From Metabacillus bambusae (GTDB taxonomy: Bacteria > Bacillota > Bacilli > Bacillales > Bacillaceae): 64,000 bases of DNA. Shown piece by piece: positions 43,435 to 53,152 of the stretch (the stretch's first letter is position 1; each line of letters opens with the position of its first letter). The position numbers and the translations under genes are program-made. The stretch spans positions 124,001 to 188,000 of the forward strand of contig NZ_JAGDEL010000006.1 of the NCBI RefSeq assembly GCF_017497975.1. Reading direction: 5' to 3'. The notes beneath the pieces are model-generated. The model did no database searches. It saw nothing but the letters and a program-made list of their open reading frames with translations, and was not told where the DNA came from.

Positions 43435-44919
43435 TTACGCTAAAACTGTACTACCCATTAAATAAAGATCAACTTCACGTGCCACTTCACGACCTTCATT
43501 AATCGCCCAAACGATTAAACTCTGACCACGTCTTGCATCCCCAGCAGCAAAGACACCCTCAACGTTTGTTTTAAAGTCGCCATATTTTGCAGCAACAACA
43601 TTTCTAGCAGTTGTCTCAACGTTAAATTGCTTTAATACTGGTTGTTCTGCACCTTCAAATCCAATTGCAATAAAAACTAATTGAGCAGGCCAAACTTTTT
43701 CACTACCTGGAATTTCTTTGAAGTAGTATAAGCCATTTTCATCCTTAAGTTTTTCCATTTGAATCGTATGCAGCTCTTTTAGATTTCCATTTTCATCTGA
43801 AACAAGCTTCTTCGTTTGAATAGAATATTCACGAGGGTCATTACCGAATTTCGCTTCTGCTTCCTCATAAGCATATTCCATCGTGAACACATGTGGAGCT
43901 TCAGGCCACATATTTTCATGTGTTCGAGACATTGGTAGTTTTGGATGTTTACCAAATTGAACAACGCTTTTGCAATTTTGACGAATTGCTGTAGCTACAC
44001 AGTCAGCACCTGTATCTCCTCCACCAATTACGATTACGTCTTTACCCTCAGCATTTACAAACTTACCATCTTCAAAATTAGAATCAAGATAGCTTTTTGT
44101 TGAAGTTGTTAAGTAATCCATTGCGAAATGAACACCATTTGCCTCGCGACCTTCAATAACTAAGTCACGTTGCTTTTGTGCCCCAACACAAAGGATGACT
44201 GCATCGTATTGTTCACGTAGTTCTTCAGAGGTAATATCTTTACCAATTTCAGTATTAGTAATAAAGGTAATTCCTTCTTGGCTTAGTAAATTGATACGTC
44301 GTTCCACAATACCTTTATCAAGCTTCATGTTTGGAATACCATAGGTTAATAATCCACCCGGACGGTCAGCTCGTTCATAAACAGTAACAAGGTGGCCAGC
44401 TTGGTTTAGTTGGTCAGCACTTGCTAAACCAGCAGGTCCAGATCCGACGATTGCGATTTTTTTACCTGTACGTTTTTCTGGAATACGTGGTGTAATCCAT
44501 CCATTTGCAAAGCCTTTGTCAATAATTGCTTTTTCAATGTTTTTAATCGTAACAGCTGGGTCTGAAATCGCAACGTTACATGATCCTTCACACGGTGCAG
44601 GGCATACTCTTCCTGTAAATTCAGGAAAATTATTTGTTTTTAATAAACGGTCTAATGCTTCTTTCCATCTTCCACGATAGACTAAGTCATTCCACTCAGG
44701 AATTAAGTTATGAATTGGACATCCTGAAGTGAAACCATTAATCTCAGTACCAATGTGACAGAAAGGAGTAGCGCAATCCATACAGCGCGCTCCTTGTCTG
44801 CTTAACTTATCCTCAGAGAAAGGAGCTGAATACTCTTTCCAGTCATTTAAACGTGTAAGAGGCTCACGTTCGGCCGCCTCTTCACGTTTAAATTCTAAAA
44901 ATCCTGTTGCTTTCCCCAT
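43435..44919 (-). CDS. gltD: Glutamate synthase small subunit
   Basis: The protein has 494 residues. An N-terminal Cys-rich domain for two 4Fe-4S clusters (CMDCATPFCH, CPIHNLIP, CPAPCEGSC) is followed by FAD-binding KIAIVGSGPAGLASADQL and NADPH-binding VIVIGGGDTGADCV. It feeds NADPH electrons to the large subunit for glutamate formation from 2-oxoglutarate and glutamine. It is called gltB in B. subtilis nomenclature. It starts 15 bp after the large-subunit gene, in one operon, and AGAGGAAG precedes the ATG. Confidence 0.96.
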   Translation of the reverse strand: MGKATGFLEFKREEAAEREPLTRLNDWKEYSAPFSEDKLSRQGARCMDCATPFCHIGTEINGFTSGCPIHNLIPEWNDLVYRGRWKEALDRLLKTNNFPEFTGRVCPAPCEGSCNVAISDPAVTIKNIEKAIIDKGFANGWITPRIPEKRTGKKIAIVGSGPAGLASADQLNQAGHLVTVYERADRPGGLLTYGIPNMKLDKGIVERRINLLSQEGITFITNTEIGKDITSEELREQYDAVILCVGAQKQRDLVIEGREANGVHFAMDYLTTSTKSYLDSNFEDGKFVNAEGKDVIVIGGGDTGADCVATAIRQNCKSVVQFGKHPKLPMSRTHENMWPEAPHVFTMEYAYEEAEAKFGNDPREYSIQTKKLVSDENGNLKELHTIQMEKLKDENGLYYFKEIPGSEKVWPAQLVFIAIGFEGAEQPVLKQFNVETTARNVVAAKYGDFKTNVEGVFAAGDARRGQSLIVWAINEGREVAREVDLYLMGSTVLA

Positions 44920-44934
44920 CTTCCTCTCCCCTTT

Positions 44935-47900
44935 CTACTGTACTACTGCTTTGGAACGCGCTGTTTTAGGCGCAGATCCCTTTTTTTCAGATTTTGCATT
45001 TGCTTCAAACGCACTCATGACAGCTTCTTCATTTGTTAATCCCGCTTGCATTTGTTCAGCAATTTTTTCCATCATTCGTTTGTAATCCTTTGGAATTACT
45101 TTTACGAATTTTGGTAAAGTTTCATTCCATTGCTCTAATACAAACTCAGCTTTCGCGCTATTTGTATAACGGAAATGAGCTTGAATCATATCCTCGACCA
45201 ATCTGATTTCTTCGTCATCAACTAAGCTTTCGAATTCAATCATTTCAGAGTTACATAGAGCTTTAAATTCTTCTTTATTATCAGCAAGTACGTAAGCAAT
45301 TCCACCTGACATACCTGCACCAAAGTTCTTACCTACTTCTCCAAGGATCACAACACGGCCACCAGTCATATATTCACAGCCGTGATCACCCACACCTTCA
45401 ACAACCACATTTGCACCAGAGTTACGGACACCAAAACGCTCACCTGCACGTCCATTGATGTATGCTTCACCACTAGTTGCTCCATAGAACGGAACGTTAC
45501 CAATGATGACATTATCAGCTGACACAATACTTGATTCTTCAGGTGGAGCAACAATAATCTTACCACCAGATAATCCTTTACCTACATAGTCATTGGAATC
45601 ACCAGTTAAATGCATTGTTACACCTTTAGGAACGAATGCTCCAAAGCTTTGACCAGCTGATCCAGTAAAGCGTAGTGTAATTGTATCTTCAGGTAATCCT
45701 TCTTCACCATAACGTTTTGAAATTTCACTGCCGACTATTGTTCCTGCAACACGGTTAGTATTTTTGATCGTAAATGATGCTTCAATCTGAGTTCCAGTTT
45801 CAATTGCTTTCACCACAGCAGGTAAAATTTCGACCATATCAAGTGATTGTTCAATTTTATGGTTTTGCTTAAATTTAGCAACACGTACACCCTCAGGCTG
45901 ATATAAAAGTGTAGATAAATCTAAGTGTTTTGCTTTCCAATGTGCTTTTGCACGATCACTTACTTGTAATACATCTGTGCTTCCTACCATTTCTTCCATG
46001 TTTCTGAAGCCAAGCTCAGCCATGATTTCGCGAACCTCTTGTGCAACAAAACGCATGTAGTTAACAATATGATCAGGATCGCCAGTAAATTTATCACGAA
46101 GCTCTGGATTTTGTGTTGCAACACCAACTGGACAAGTATCTAAATGACAAACACGCATCATAATACAACCCATAACAACTAAAGGAGCTGTTGCAAAGCC
46201 ATATTCTTCTGCACCTAAGATCGCTGCCATAACAACATCGCGACCTGTCATTAATTTCCCATCCGTTTCTAATACAACTCGATCACGTAGACCATTTAAC
46301 ATCAATGTTTGATGTGCTTCAGCTAAACCAAGCTCCCAAGGAAGACCTGTATGCTTAATACTCGTTTTCGGAGATGCACCTGTACCACCATCATAACCAC
46401 TGATGACAATAACATCTGCAGCACCTTTTGCAACACCAGCTGCAATTGTACCTACACCAGATTTAGAAACTAGCTTAACACTAATACGTGCGTCGCGATT
46501 TGAGTTTTTCAAATCATGAATAAGCTGTGCTAAATCTTCAATTGAGTAAATATCATGATGTGGAGGAGGTGAAATCAATCCCACACCAGGTGTAGAACCA
46601 CGGACATCGGCTACCCAAGGGTATACTTTATTACCAGGTAATTGACCACCCTCACCAGGCTTAGCTCCTTGAGCCATTTTGATTTGAAGTTCTTCAGCAT
46701 TTACTAAATAATGACTTTTCACACCAAAACGTCCTGAAGCAATTTGTTTAATAGCACTGCGGCGTAAATCGCCGTTTTCATCAGCGATATAACGTTTTGA
46801 ATCTTCTCCACCCTCGCCACTGTTGCTTTTTCCACCTAGACGGTTCATAGCAATAGCCAATGTTTCGTGAGCTTCCTTACTTAAAGATCCAAATGACATC
46901 GCACCTGTTTTAAATCGTTTGACAATAGAATCTACTGATTCAACTTCATCAATTGAAATCGCTTGTCTCTCATCATTAAAGGCAAATAAGTTACGTAAGA
47001 AGCCGATTCTTTCTTCATTTGCAGCAGTAGAGAATTTTTTGAATAAGTCATAATCATTTTTACGACAAGCCCATTGTAAAGTATGGATTGTTGTCGGATT
47101 AAACGCATGATGCTCCCCTGTTTTTCTCCATTGGAAGTCACTACCTGAATCTAATGTTTTATCTACTTTATCTGAATATGCATCTTTATGGCGTAATGTA
47201 GCTTCAGTAGCAATTGTTTCTAAATCAATCCCACCAAGCTGAGATGCTGTTCCAGTAAAGAAACGATCGATTACATCTGAACAGATACCTACAGCTTCAA
47301 AAATTTGTGCGCCACGGTAGCTTTGTACAGTTGAAATCCCCATTTTAGACATTACTTTTACGACACCTTCTGTAACACCCTTAATGTATTTTGCAACAGT
47401 TTCCTCATAACTCACTGTTAAACTTCCGTCTAATACAGCTTCTTTATAAGTTGCAAAAGTTAGGTATGGATTAATCGCATCAACACCATATCCAATTAAA
47501 GCCGCAAAATGATGAACCTCTCTAACCTCTCCTGATTCGATCACTAAGCTTGCCTTTGTACGTGTTCCTTGACGAATTAGATGCTGATGTAAAGCACTGA
47601 CAGCCAATAATGCAGGTATCGCAACTTTTTCCGAATTCATCGCACGATCAGATAAGATAATGATATTAACATCTTCAGCAATTGCTTTTTCTGCCTCAGC
47701 AAAAATCTCTTCTAAAGAAGACTCTAAATTTTCTGTAAATAAAGTGTCGATTGTTTTGCTTTTAAACCCAGGATAAAGATTCAATCGTAATTGTGATAAT
47801 TGATCGTTAGAAAGCACTGGAGAATCCAGTTGAATTCTACGAGCATTACCTTTATTTGGATGAAGGATATTACCTTCTGTACCTAACAATGTCATAGTTG

Positions 47901-49500
47901 AAGTTACAATCTGCTCTCTAATTGCATCGATTGGCGGGTTTGTAACTTGGGCAAATAGTTGTTTAAAGTAATTGAATAATGATTGTGGACGATCTGACAG
48001 CACAGCAAGTGGTGTGTCATTCCCCATTGATCCAAGCGGATCCTTACCTTCCGTAATAATTGGAAGTAAATATTTTTGGATATCTTCATACGTATACCCA
48101 AATGCACGTTGACGCTCTGAAACGTCTGAAATCACTTCTTCAACTAGCATCTCTGTATCATTAAGCTTAATTAGTTGGTCTTTTAACCATTCTTGATACG
48201 GCTCTTCATTTGCCATTTCATCTTTAATTTCATCATCAGAAATAATACGGCCTTCTTCTAAGTCAATTAGCAGCATTTTACCAGGACTTAAACGGTCTTT
48301 ATAAAGTACATTTTCTTCTGCTACTTCAATAACTCCTACCTCAGATGAGAAGATGATATAATCATCCTTTGTTACATAGTAACGTGCTGGACGTAAACCA
48401 TTTCTATCTAAAATAGCACCAATTTGCTTTCCATTTGTAAATGAAATGGCAGTCGGACCATCCCATGGCTCCATTAAGCAGCTGTGGTATTCATAAAATG
48501 CTCTCTTCTCAGGACTCATATGAGGATTCTCAGTCCAAGGCTCAGGAATCATCATCATTGCAGCATGAGCTGGTTTTCGTCCAGCTAATACGAAGAATTC
48601 AAATGCATTATCTAATATTGAAGAGTCACTTCCATCTGCATCTAATATTGGTAGAACTTTTTCAAGATCTTCACCAAATGCTTCAGATACGAACTGTTGC
48701 TCTCTTGCTTTCATCCAATTCATGTTTCCACGAAGTGTATTAATTTCACCATTATGAATTAAATAACGATTTGGATGTGCTCTTTCCCAGCTTGGGAACG
48801 TATTTGTACTAAAGCGTGAGTGAACTAAAGAAAATGCTGATACAAAGTCTTCATCTTGAAGATCTAGATAGAAAGCATCAACTTGTTCAGGCGTTAAAAG
48901 ACCTTTATAAACGATAGTACTGCTTGAAAGACTAGTAAAGTAAAAACGTAGTTCACGTTCTCTAGCCCAATTTTCAGCTTGTTTACGAATCACATATAAT
49001 TTACGTTCAAAGGTAATATTATCTTCAATGCTTTCATTTGCTCCAATAAATACTTGGCGAACAACTGGGCAGCTCATTTTCGCAACTGGTCCAATTTCAT
49101 CTGCATTGACAGGAACGTTTCTCCAGCCTAAAATCTGCTGTCCTTCTGCTTTAATAAAATCGTTAAGTTGTTCCTCAATTTGTAATCGCTCTGCGTCGTC
49201 ATTAGAAAAGAACATCATTCCTACACCGTAACGACCACTTTCAGGCAGATTCATTTCCTGGCAAGTTTTTTTGAAGAATGCATCAGGAATTTGCACCATT
49301 AAACCAGCGCCATCTCCTGTTAGTGGGTCACTGCCTTGTCCACCCCTGTGGTCTAATTGACAAAGCATATTTAGTCCTTTTTTTACAATATCATGTGTAG
49401 CGTGGCCTTTAATATGAGCGTATAAACCGATACCGCATGCGTCATGTTCAAATTCAGGACGGTAGAGACCTTGTGCTTTTGGAATTTGATTGTAAGTCAT
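44935..49500 (-). CDS. gltB: Glutamate synthase large subunit
   Basis: The protein has 1521 residues. An N-terminal class II glutamine amidotransferase domain has catalytic Cys22 (HDACGIG), exposed after propeptide removal. Central and FMN-binding synthase domains follow, with a 3Fe-4S cysteine set (CIMMRVCHLDTCPVGVATQ), and a C-terminal beta-helix of glycine repeats (GGKIIVAPPEES, GFGVRNSGANVVVEG-like blocks). It takes ammonia from glutamine and makes glutamate. It is called gltA in B. subtilis. The promoter is divergent from gltC. GGGGGGAG precedes the ATG. Confidence 0.97.
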   Translation of the reverse strand: MTYNQIPKAQGLYRPEFEHDACGIGLYAHIKGHATHDIVKKGLNMLCQLDHRGGQGSDPLTGDGAGLMVQIPDAFFKKTCQEMNLPESGRYGVGMMFFSNDDAERLQIEEQLNDFIKAEGQQILGWRNVPVNADEIGPVAKMSCPVVRQVFIGANESIEDNITFERKLYVIRKQAENWARERELRFYFTSLSSSTIVYKGLLTPEQVDAFYLDLQDEDFVSAFSLVHSRFSTNTFPSWERAHPNRYLIHNGEINTLRGNMNWMKAREQQFVSEAFGEDLEKVLPILDADGSDSSILDNAFEFFVLAGRKPAHAAMMMIPEPWTENPHMSPEKRAFYEYHSCLMEPWDGPTAISFTNGKQIGAILDRNGLRPARYYVTKDDYIIFSSEVGVIEVAEENVLYKDRLSPGKMLLIDLEEGRIISDDEIKDEMANEEPYQEWLKDQLIKLNDTEMLVEEVISDVSERQRAFGYTYEDIQKYLLPIITEGKDPLGSMGNDTPLAVLSDRPQSLFNYFKQLFAQVTNPPIDAIREQIVTSTMTLLGTEGNILHPNKGNARRIQLDSPVLSNDQLSQLRLNLYPGFKSKTIDTLFTENLESSLEEIFAEAEKAIAEDVNIIILSDRAMNSEKVAIPALLAVSALHQHLIRQGTRTKASLVIESGEVREVHHFAALIGYGVDAINPYLTFATYKEAVLDGSLTVSYEETVAKYIKGVTEGVVKVMSKMGISTVQSYRGAQIFEAVGICSDVIDRFFTGTASQLGGIDLETIATEATLRHKDAYSDKVDKTLDSGSDFQWRKTGEHHAFNPTTIHTLQWACRKNDYDLFKKFSTAANEERIGFLRNLFAFNDERQAISIDEVESVDSIVKRFKTGAMSFGSLSKEAHETLAIAMNRLGGKSNSGEGGEDSKRYIADENGDLRRSAIKQIASGRFGVKSHYLVNAEELQIKMAQGAKPGEGGQLPGNKVYPWVADVRGSTPGVGLISPPPHHDIYSIEDLAQLIHDLKNSNRDARISVKLVSKSGVGTIAAGVAKGAADVIVISGYDGGTGASPKTSIKHTGLPWELGLAEAHQTLMLNGLRDRVVLETDGKLMTGRDVVMAAILGAEEYGFATAPLVVMGCIMMRVCHLDTCPVGVATQNPELRDKFTGDPDHIVNYMRFVAQEVREIMAELGFRNMEEMVGSTDVLQVSDRAKAHWKAKHLDLSTLLYQPEGVRVAKFKQNHKIEQSLDMVEILPAVVKAIETGTQIEASFTIKNTNRVAGTIVGSEISKRYGEEGLPEDTITLRFTGSAGQSFGAFVPKGVTMHLTGDSNDYVGKGLSGGKIIVAPPEESSIVSADNVIIGNVPFYGATSGEAYINGRAGERFGVRNSGANVVVEGVGDHGCEYMTGGRVVILGEVGKNFGAGMSGGIAYVLADNKEEFKALCNSEMIEFESLVDDEEIRLVEDMIQAHFRYTNSAKAEFVLEQWNETLPKFVKVIPKDYKRMMEKIAEQMQAGLTNEEAVMSAFEANAKSEKKGSAPKTARSKAVVQ

Positions 49501-49553
49501 GTATATCTCCCCCCGTTAGATAATCTTACACCCGATAATTTTCAGATAATTAC

Positions 49554-49582
49554 ATTATATCTTTGCAAATTGATGTTAACAA
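49554..49582 (-). promoter_or_regulatory. Sigma-A-like promoter of the glutamate synthase operon
   Basis: On the minus strand TTGTTA (49577-49582) is separated by 17 bp from a perfect TATAAT (49554-49559). A start site near 49547 would leave a leader of about 45 bases. The weak -35 box fits a promoter that needs activation. Confidence 0.65.
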
Positions 49583-49602
49583 TATATAATTTAGATAGAT
49601 TC

Positions 49603-49658
49603 AATCTAATTTTGATATATATAGATTTTATTCGAATTAATCTAATTTTGATATATAT
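49603..49658. promoter_or_regulatory. Direct repeats in the gltB-gltC divergent region (candidate GltC sites)
   Basis: AATCTAATTTTGATATATAT occurs exactly twice (49603-49622 and 49639-49658), 36 bp apart. TAGATT...AATCTA inverted halves surround them (49596-49608 with a 1-base spacer). The position, about 55-110 bp upstream of the predicted start, suits a LysR-type activator. Confidence 0.6.
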
Positions 49659-49672
49659 GATCGGAGGTCATG

Positions 49673-50575
49673 ATGGAATTACGTCAATTATATTATTTTA
49701 TGGAAGTTGCTGAGCGAGAACATGTATCTGAAGCTGCTCAGTTTTTACATGTTGCTCAATCTGCCATCAGCAGGCAGATTGCAAATTTAGAGGCAGAGCT
49801 AGGTGTTACATTATTTGAAAGAGAAGGACGAAATGTAAAACTTACTCCGATTGGTAAGGTATTTCTTGAGCATACGAAAACGGCAATAAAAGCGATCGAC
49901 TATGCAAAGAAACAAATCGATGAACATCTTGATCCTGAAAGAGGATCGATTAAAATCGGGTTCCCCACAAGCCTTGCTAGTCATTTATTGCCAACAGTTA
50001 TAACAGCTTTTAAAGAAAAATACCCGAATGTTGCATTTCATTTAAGACAAGGTTCTTACAAGTTTTTAATTGATTCTGTCATAAATCGTGAAATTGATTT
50101 AGCATTTATCGGACCTGTCCCACAAAATATTCCTGAGATTTCAGGTACAATTTTATTTTCAGAAAATATTTCAGCATTAATTCACGTATCACACCCACTA
50201 GCTTCTAAAAAAAGCATTCTTCTTAATGAATTAAGGAATGATGATTTTGTCTTATTTCCAAGAGGTTATATCCTCCAAGAAATTGCTATCAATGCTTGTA
50301 AACAAGCTGGCTTTATTCCTAGCATTTCCTCAGAAGGTGAAGATTTAGATGCAATTAAAGGATTAGTCTCAGCAGGAATGGGTGTCACTTTATTACCTGA
50401 CAGTACATTCCACGAGGCGATTCCACGATTTACTGTAAAAATACCGATTGAGCTTCCAATCGTTAGAAGAACTGTCGGGATCATTATTTCGAGTAAAAGA
50501 GAACTGGCTCCTTCCGAAAAAGTCTTTTATCAATATGTTAAGGAATTCTTTTCAATCCTTGAGCAATATCAATAA
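49673..50575 (+). CDS. gltC: LysR-type transcription activator GltC
   Basis: This 300-residue LysR regulator starts MELRQLYYFMEVAEREHVSE and carries the helix-turn-helix HVAQSAISRQIANLEAELGV. An effector domain follows (IKIGFPTSLASHLLPTVI, LVSAGMGVTLLPDSTF). It resembles B. subtilis GltC throughout and is divergent from the glutamate synthase operon, as there. It activates that operon in response to the 2-oxoglutarate/glutamate state. The second of two adjacent ATGs (49673) is better spaced from GGAGGT and matches the family start. Confidence 0.93.
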   Translation: MELRQLYYFMEVAEREHVSEAAQFLHVAQSAISRQIANLEAELGVTLFEREGRNVKLTPIGKVFLEHTKTAIKAIDYAKKQIDEHLDPERGSIKIGFPTSLASHLLPTVITAFKEKYPNVAFHLRQGSYKFLIDSVINREIDLAFIGPVPQNIPEISGTILFSENISALIHVSHPLASKKSILLNELRNDDFVLFPRGYILQEIAINACKQAGFIPSISSEGEDLDAIKGLVSAGMGVTLLPDSTFHEAIPRFTVKIPIELPIVRRTVGIIISSKRELAPSEKVFYQYVKEFFSILEQYQ

Positions 50576-50860
50576 TCAACATTACATAGGGCTAGCTATA
50601 CTATTTAGGTCAGCCTTATGTACATCATAACAAATAAACATCATCTTCTCTTTAGGGAATAATTGGGAATGACCTCTTGAATCTGGACGAGTTTCTACTA
50701 TTATATAAGCGTTTTCAGCCCATTGATTTTTATTACTGAGTCTTCTAATTATAAAGCTTTATTCACATGTTCATCAGACGAAGGAATGAGAGATCTTTCT
50801 TTAGCTAAAACTACAATAAACGAAATGGGTTAAATAAAGATTCAAGGGGGCTTTGCAGCT

Positions 50861-51043
50861 ATGAAAAAGGAAACCTATTTGACAAATGCACCAAAAAAAG
50901 AACAAATAACATTGCAAACAGACGGCACATTTCCAAATCAAAAGAATATTGATGGTGATTCTGTAAATGAGCATAAAAACCAAGAGGTTGCTAATTCATT
51001 AATCGCTGAGAAAGAAATAGGCCAACAGCAAGAAAATTCATGA
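50861..51043 (+). CDS. Small hydrophilic protein, unrecognised
   Basis: The 60-residue frame starts MKKETYLTNAPKKEQITLQT and is rich in Asn, Gln, Glu and Lys. It has no membrane segment and no family I know. AAGGGGG lies about 10 bases upstream, a fair ribosome binding site, which is the main support. The 285 bp before it, from gltC, contain no other gene. Such small polar proteins are frequent in Bacillus, often sporulation-linked, but nothing specific supports that here. Confidence 0.5.
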   Translation: MKKETYLTNAPKKEQITLQTDGTFPNQKNIDGDSVNEHKNQEVANSLIAEKEIGQQQENS

Positions 51044-51095
51044 CTGAACAAAAGCGCAAGCGCCTTGATCAGACCCGACAGGCCTAAGCTGGAGC
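51044..51095 (+). repeat. Fragment of a dispersed Bacillaceae repeat
   Basis: GAACAAAAGCGCAAGCGCCT followed by TGATCAGACCCGACAGGC resembles a short repeat common in intergenic DNA of several Bacillus genomes, from memory. Only one copy is in this window. Confidence 0.45.
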
Positions 51096-51150
51096 TGGAT
51101 GTCAAAGCGCTATCCAAAGTTCAAGAATTTTATAAATTCCTAAACGATTA

Positions 51151-51182
51151 AAGAGGCTGACATCAGGTGGTGTCAGCCTCTT
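51151..51182. terminator. Terminator of the glycerophosphodiesterase gene
   Basis: AAGAGGCTGACA and TGTCAGCCTCTT form a perfect 12-bp stem next to the stop at 51192. Confidence 0.8.
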
Positions 51183-51191
51183 GCACGATAC

Positions 51192-51995
51192 TCACTTTTT
51201 GAAATAATCTGGATAATCTGTAACAATTCCATCTACTTTCGCATCTAACAATCCCTTAATTGACTTCATATCTCTTACTGTATAAGGCATAACCTTTAAT
51301 TTATAAGACTGTATTCTTTTAACCAACTTTTTTGTGACGAGTGCTTTATTTGGATTTATATATTGAACAAGTGTAGACCATTCTTTAAGCTGAACATTCG
51401 AAATACCATGTACACGATATTTAACAAGCAGACCTAATGGTATATTTGGAACTAACTTATTAAAACGTTGTAATAACTCAAAGTCAAAAGATTGGACAAT
51501 CACTTCATTGTTTTCTAGGTTATGCAGGTTGTTCTTCTTTAGTTCATCTGCTAGTACCTCAGCAATGTTTGGATATAAATTTGGATTTTTTATCTCGATT
51601 AACAATCCGAGCTTCCCATGAAATTCCGAAATCACTTCTTGAAGACTAGGTATTCTTTGACCTGAGAATTTCATATGAAACCATTGTCCTGCATCAAGTT
51701 TTTTTAATTCTTGATAGGTAAAATCCTTTACCTCACCTTCACTGTTTGTTGTTCGTGATACATTCGAATCATGTATTACGACAAGCTTGCCATCCTTTGT
51801 CATTTGCACATCCAACTCTATATAATCAGCTTTTAACTCTAGCGCTTTTTTGAATGCAGCCATCGTGTTCTCAGGTGTATAGCCAGAAGCACCGCGATGG
51901 GCAATTACTAGAAAATTGCTAGTTGCTGTTTTCGATTTAGTTAATCGTAGAATGTTTTTCAAAAAGGAGTTTATATACAATTTCACCCCACCCAT
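51192..51995 (-). CDS. Glycerophosphodiester phosphodiesterase
   Basis: The 267-residue GDPD TIM-barrel shows IAHRGASGYTPENTMAAF, metal ligands in YIELDVQMTKDGKLVVIHDS and LLIEIKNP, and ends VDGIVTDYPDYF. It splits glycerophosphodiesters into glycerol-3-phosphate and an alcohol. It has no signal peptide (the first 28 residues are basic but not hydrophobic enough), so it is probably cytoplasmic, like YqiK/UgpQ rather than secreted GlpQ. ATG 51995 is used. A TTG five codons on, after GGTGGGGTG, is an alternative. Confidence 0.9.
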   Translation of the reverse strand: MGGVKLYINSFLKNILRLTKSKTATSNFLVIAHRGASGYTPENTMAAFKKALELKADYIELDVQMTKDGKLVVIHDSNVSRTTNSEGEVKDFTYQELKKLDAGQWFHMKFSGQRIPSLQEVISEFHGKLGLLIEIKNPNLYPNIAEVLADELKKNNLHNLENNEVIVQSFDFELLQRFNKLVPNIPLGLLVKYRVHGISNVQLKEWSTLVQYINPNKALVTKKLVKRIQSYKLKVMPYTVRDMKSIKGLLDAKVDGIVTDYPDYFKK

Positions 51996-52186
51996 CTTTT
52001 TGTTTATTGTTTACCAGGAAACAATCTCATAATTGTTATTGTGATTTGCGTTCGTCATCCAAACACCCGCAGTAGGCCTTTTGAAAAGTCTGATGACTAG
52101 CTTAGTTTATCATTCAAATCGAATCATTTGAAAATAATACCAAAATAAAGTACAGTTACTGCATTAGTGATTGAGGAGGATTAAAC

Positions 52187-52948
52187 ATGAATGAAGTTAT
52201 TAAAACATTAACAAGTCATCGTTCGTTTCGGAAGTTTGAAGAAAAACAAATTGAAAATGAACATCTTAATGCGATACTTTCAGCTGCACAAGCGGCCCCT
52301 ACATGGATTCATGGTCAGCAAGTTTCTGTAATTGTTGTGCAAAATAAGGAGCGGAAACAAAAGCTCGCAACATTTTGTGGGAATCAAGAGCACATTAAGC
52401 AAGCACCAACATTTCTAGTCTTTTGTGCTGACTTTAATCGAGCAAAAATGGCAAGTGACATCGAAAATGTACCATTCGAAGCTATTCATGATGCAGATAT
52501 CCTATTAGTTGGAGCAACTGACGTTGGAATTGCTCTAAGCAATGCAATAGCTGCTTCGGAATCTTTAGGTTTAGGCGTTGTACCGATAGGCGGGATACGC
52601 AGACAGCCCCTTGAAGTAATTGAACTGTTACAATTACCACAGTATGTTATTCCAATTGCTGGTTTATGTATTGGATATGGAATCAACGACCCTGGATTAA
52701 ATCCACGTTTACCTAAAGAGACCTTTGTTCATAAAGAAGAATACAACAACAACCAAGAGAAGTACATACAATCATATAATGAGGTTTTTAAAGAACATCA
52801 ATTAATAAAATCAAATGGGCAAAATAACACAACATGGACAAATAGAATTTCAAGTTTTTATAAAGGAATGCATTATAACAACAATTATAAAGATGTACCT
52901 CAAATGCTAAAACAACAAGGATTTAATTGCAAAGATTTACTTGAGTAA
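52187..52948 (+). CDS. NfrA-type NAD(P)H-dependent flavin/nitroreductase
   Basis: The 253-residue nitroreductase-fold protein shows TLTSHRSFRKFEEKQIENEH (FMN phosphate site) and SAAQAAPTWIHGQQVSVIVV. The GLGVVPIGGIRRQPLEVIEL segment and GLCIGYG are typical of NfrA/YcnD. It reduces FMN, nitro compounds or chromate with NAD(P)H. GAGGAGG precedes the ATG. It is monocistronic with a strong terminator. Confidence 0.9.
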   Translation: MNEVIKTLTSHRSFRKFEEKQIENEHLNAILSAAQAAPTWIHGQQVSVIVVQNKERKQKLATFCGNQEHIKQAPTFLVFCADFNRAKMASDIENVPFEAIHDADILLVGATDVGIALSNAIAASESLGLGVVPIGGIRRQPLEVIELLQLPQYVIPIAGLCIGYGINDPGLNPRLPKETFVHKEEYNNNQEKYIQSYNEVFKEHQLIKSNGQNNTTWTNRISSFYKGMHYNNNYKDVPQMLKQQGFNCKDLLE

Positions 52949-53004
52949 ACCGAACATATATTTAAAAACTCAAGATAATATTTGAAAACGATTAATCTAG
53001 TGTT

Positions 53005-53034
53005 CTGACAGGTCAATGACCTGTCAGTTTTTTT
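53005..53034 (+). terminator. Terminator of the nitroreductase gene
   Basis: CTGACAGGTCA and TGACCTGTCAG form a near-perfect palindrome followed by seven T. Confidence 0.92.
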
Positions 53035-53152
53035 ATATACATTTGTAAAAAAACTTATTTTTTAGGTTTTGTTTCTTTAAATAACGGGTATTTAATAAAA
53101 AAACATCTTACTAATGAATTCATTTTTACTAGTTGATATAAGGGGGCAAGGT

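Noticed and set aside
49603-49658. Direct repeats considered as a recombination or att site
   Set aside because: They lie in the divergent regulatory region upstream of a promoter where regulator sites are expected, with no mobile genes nearby.
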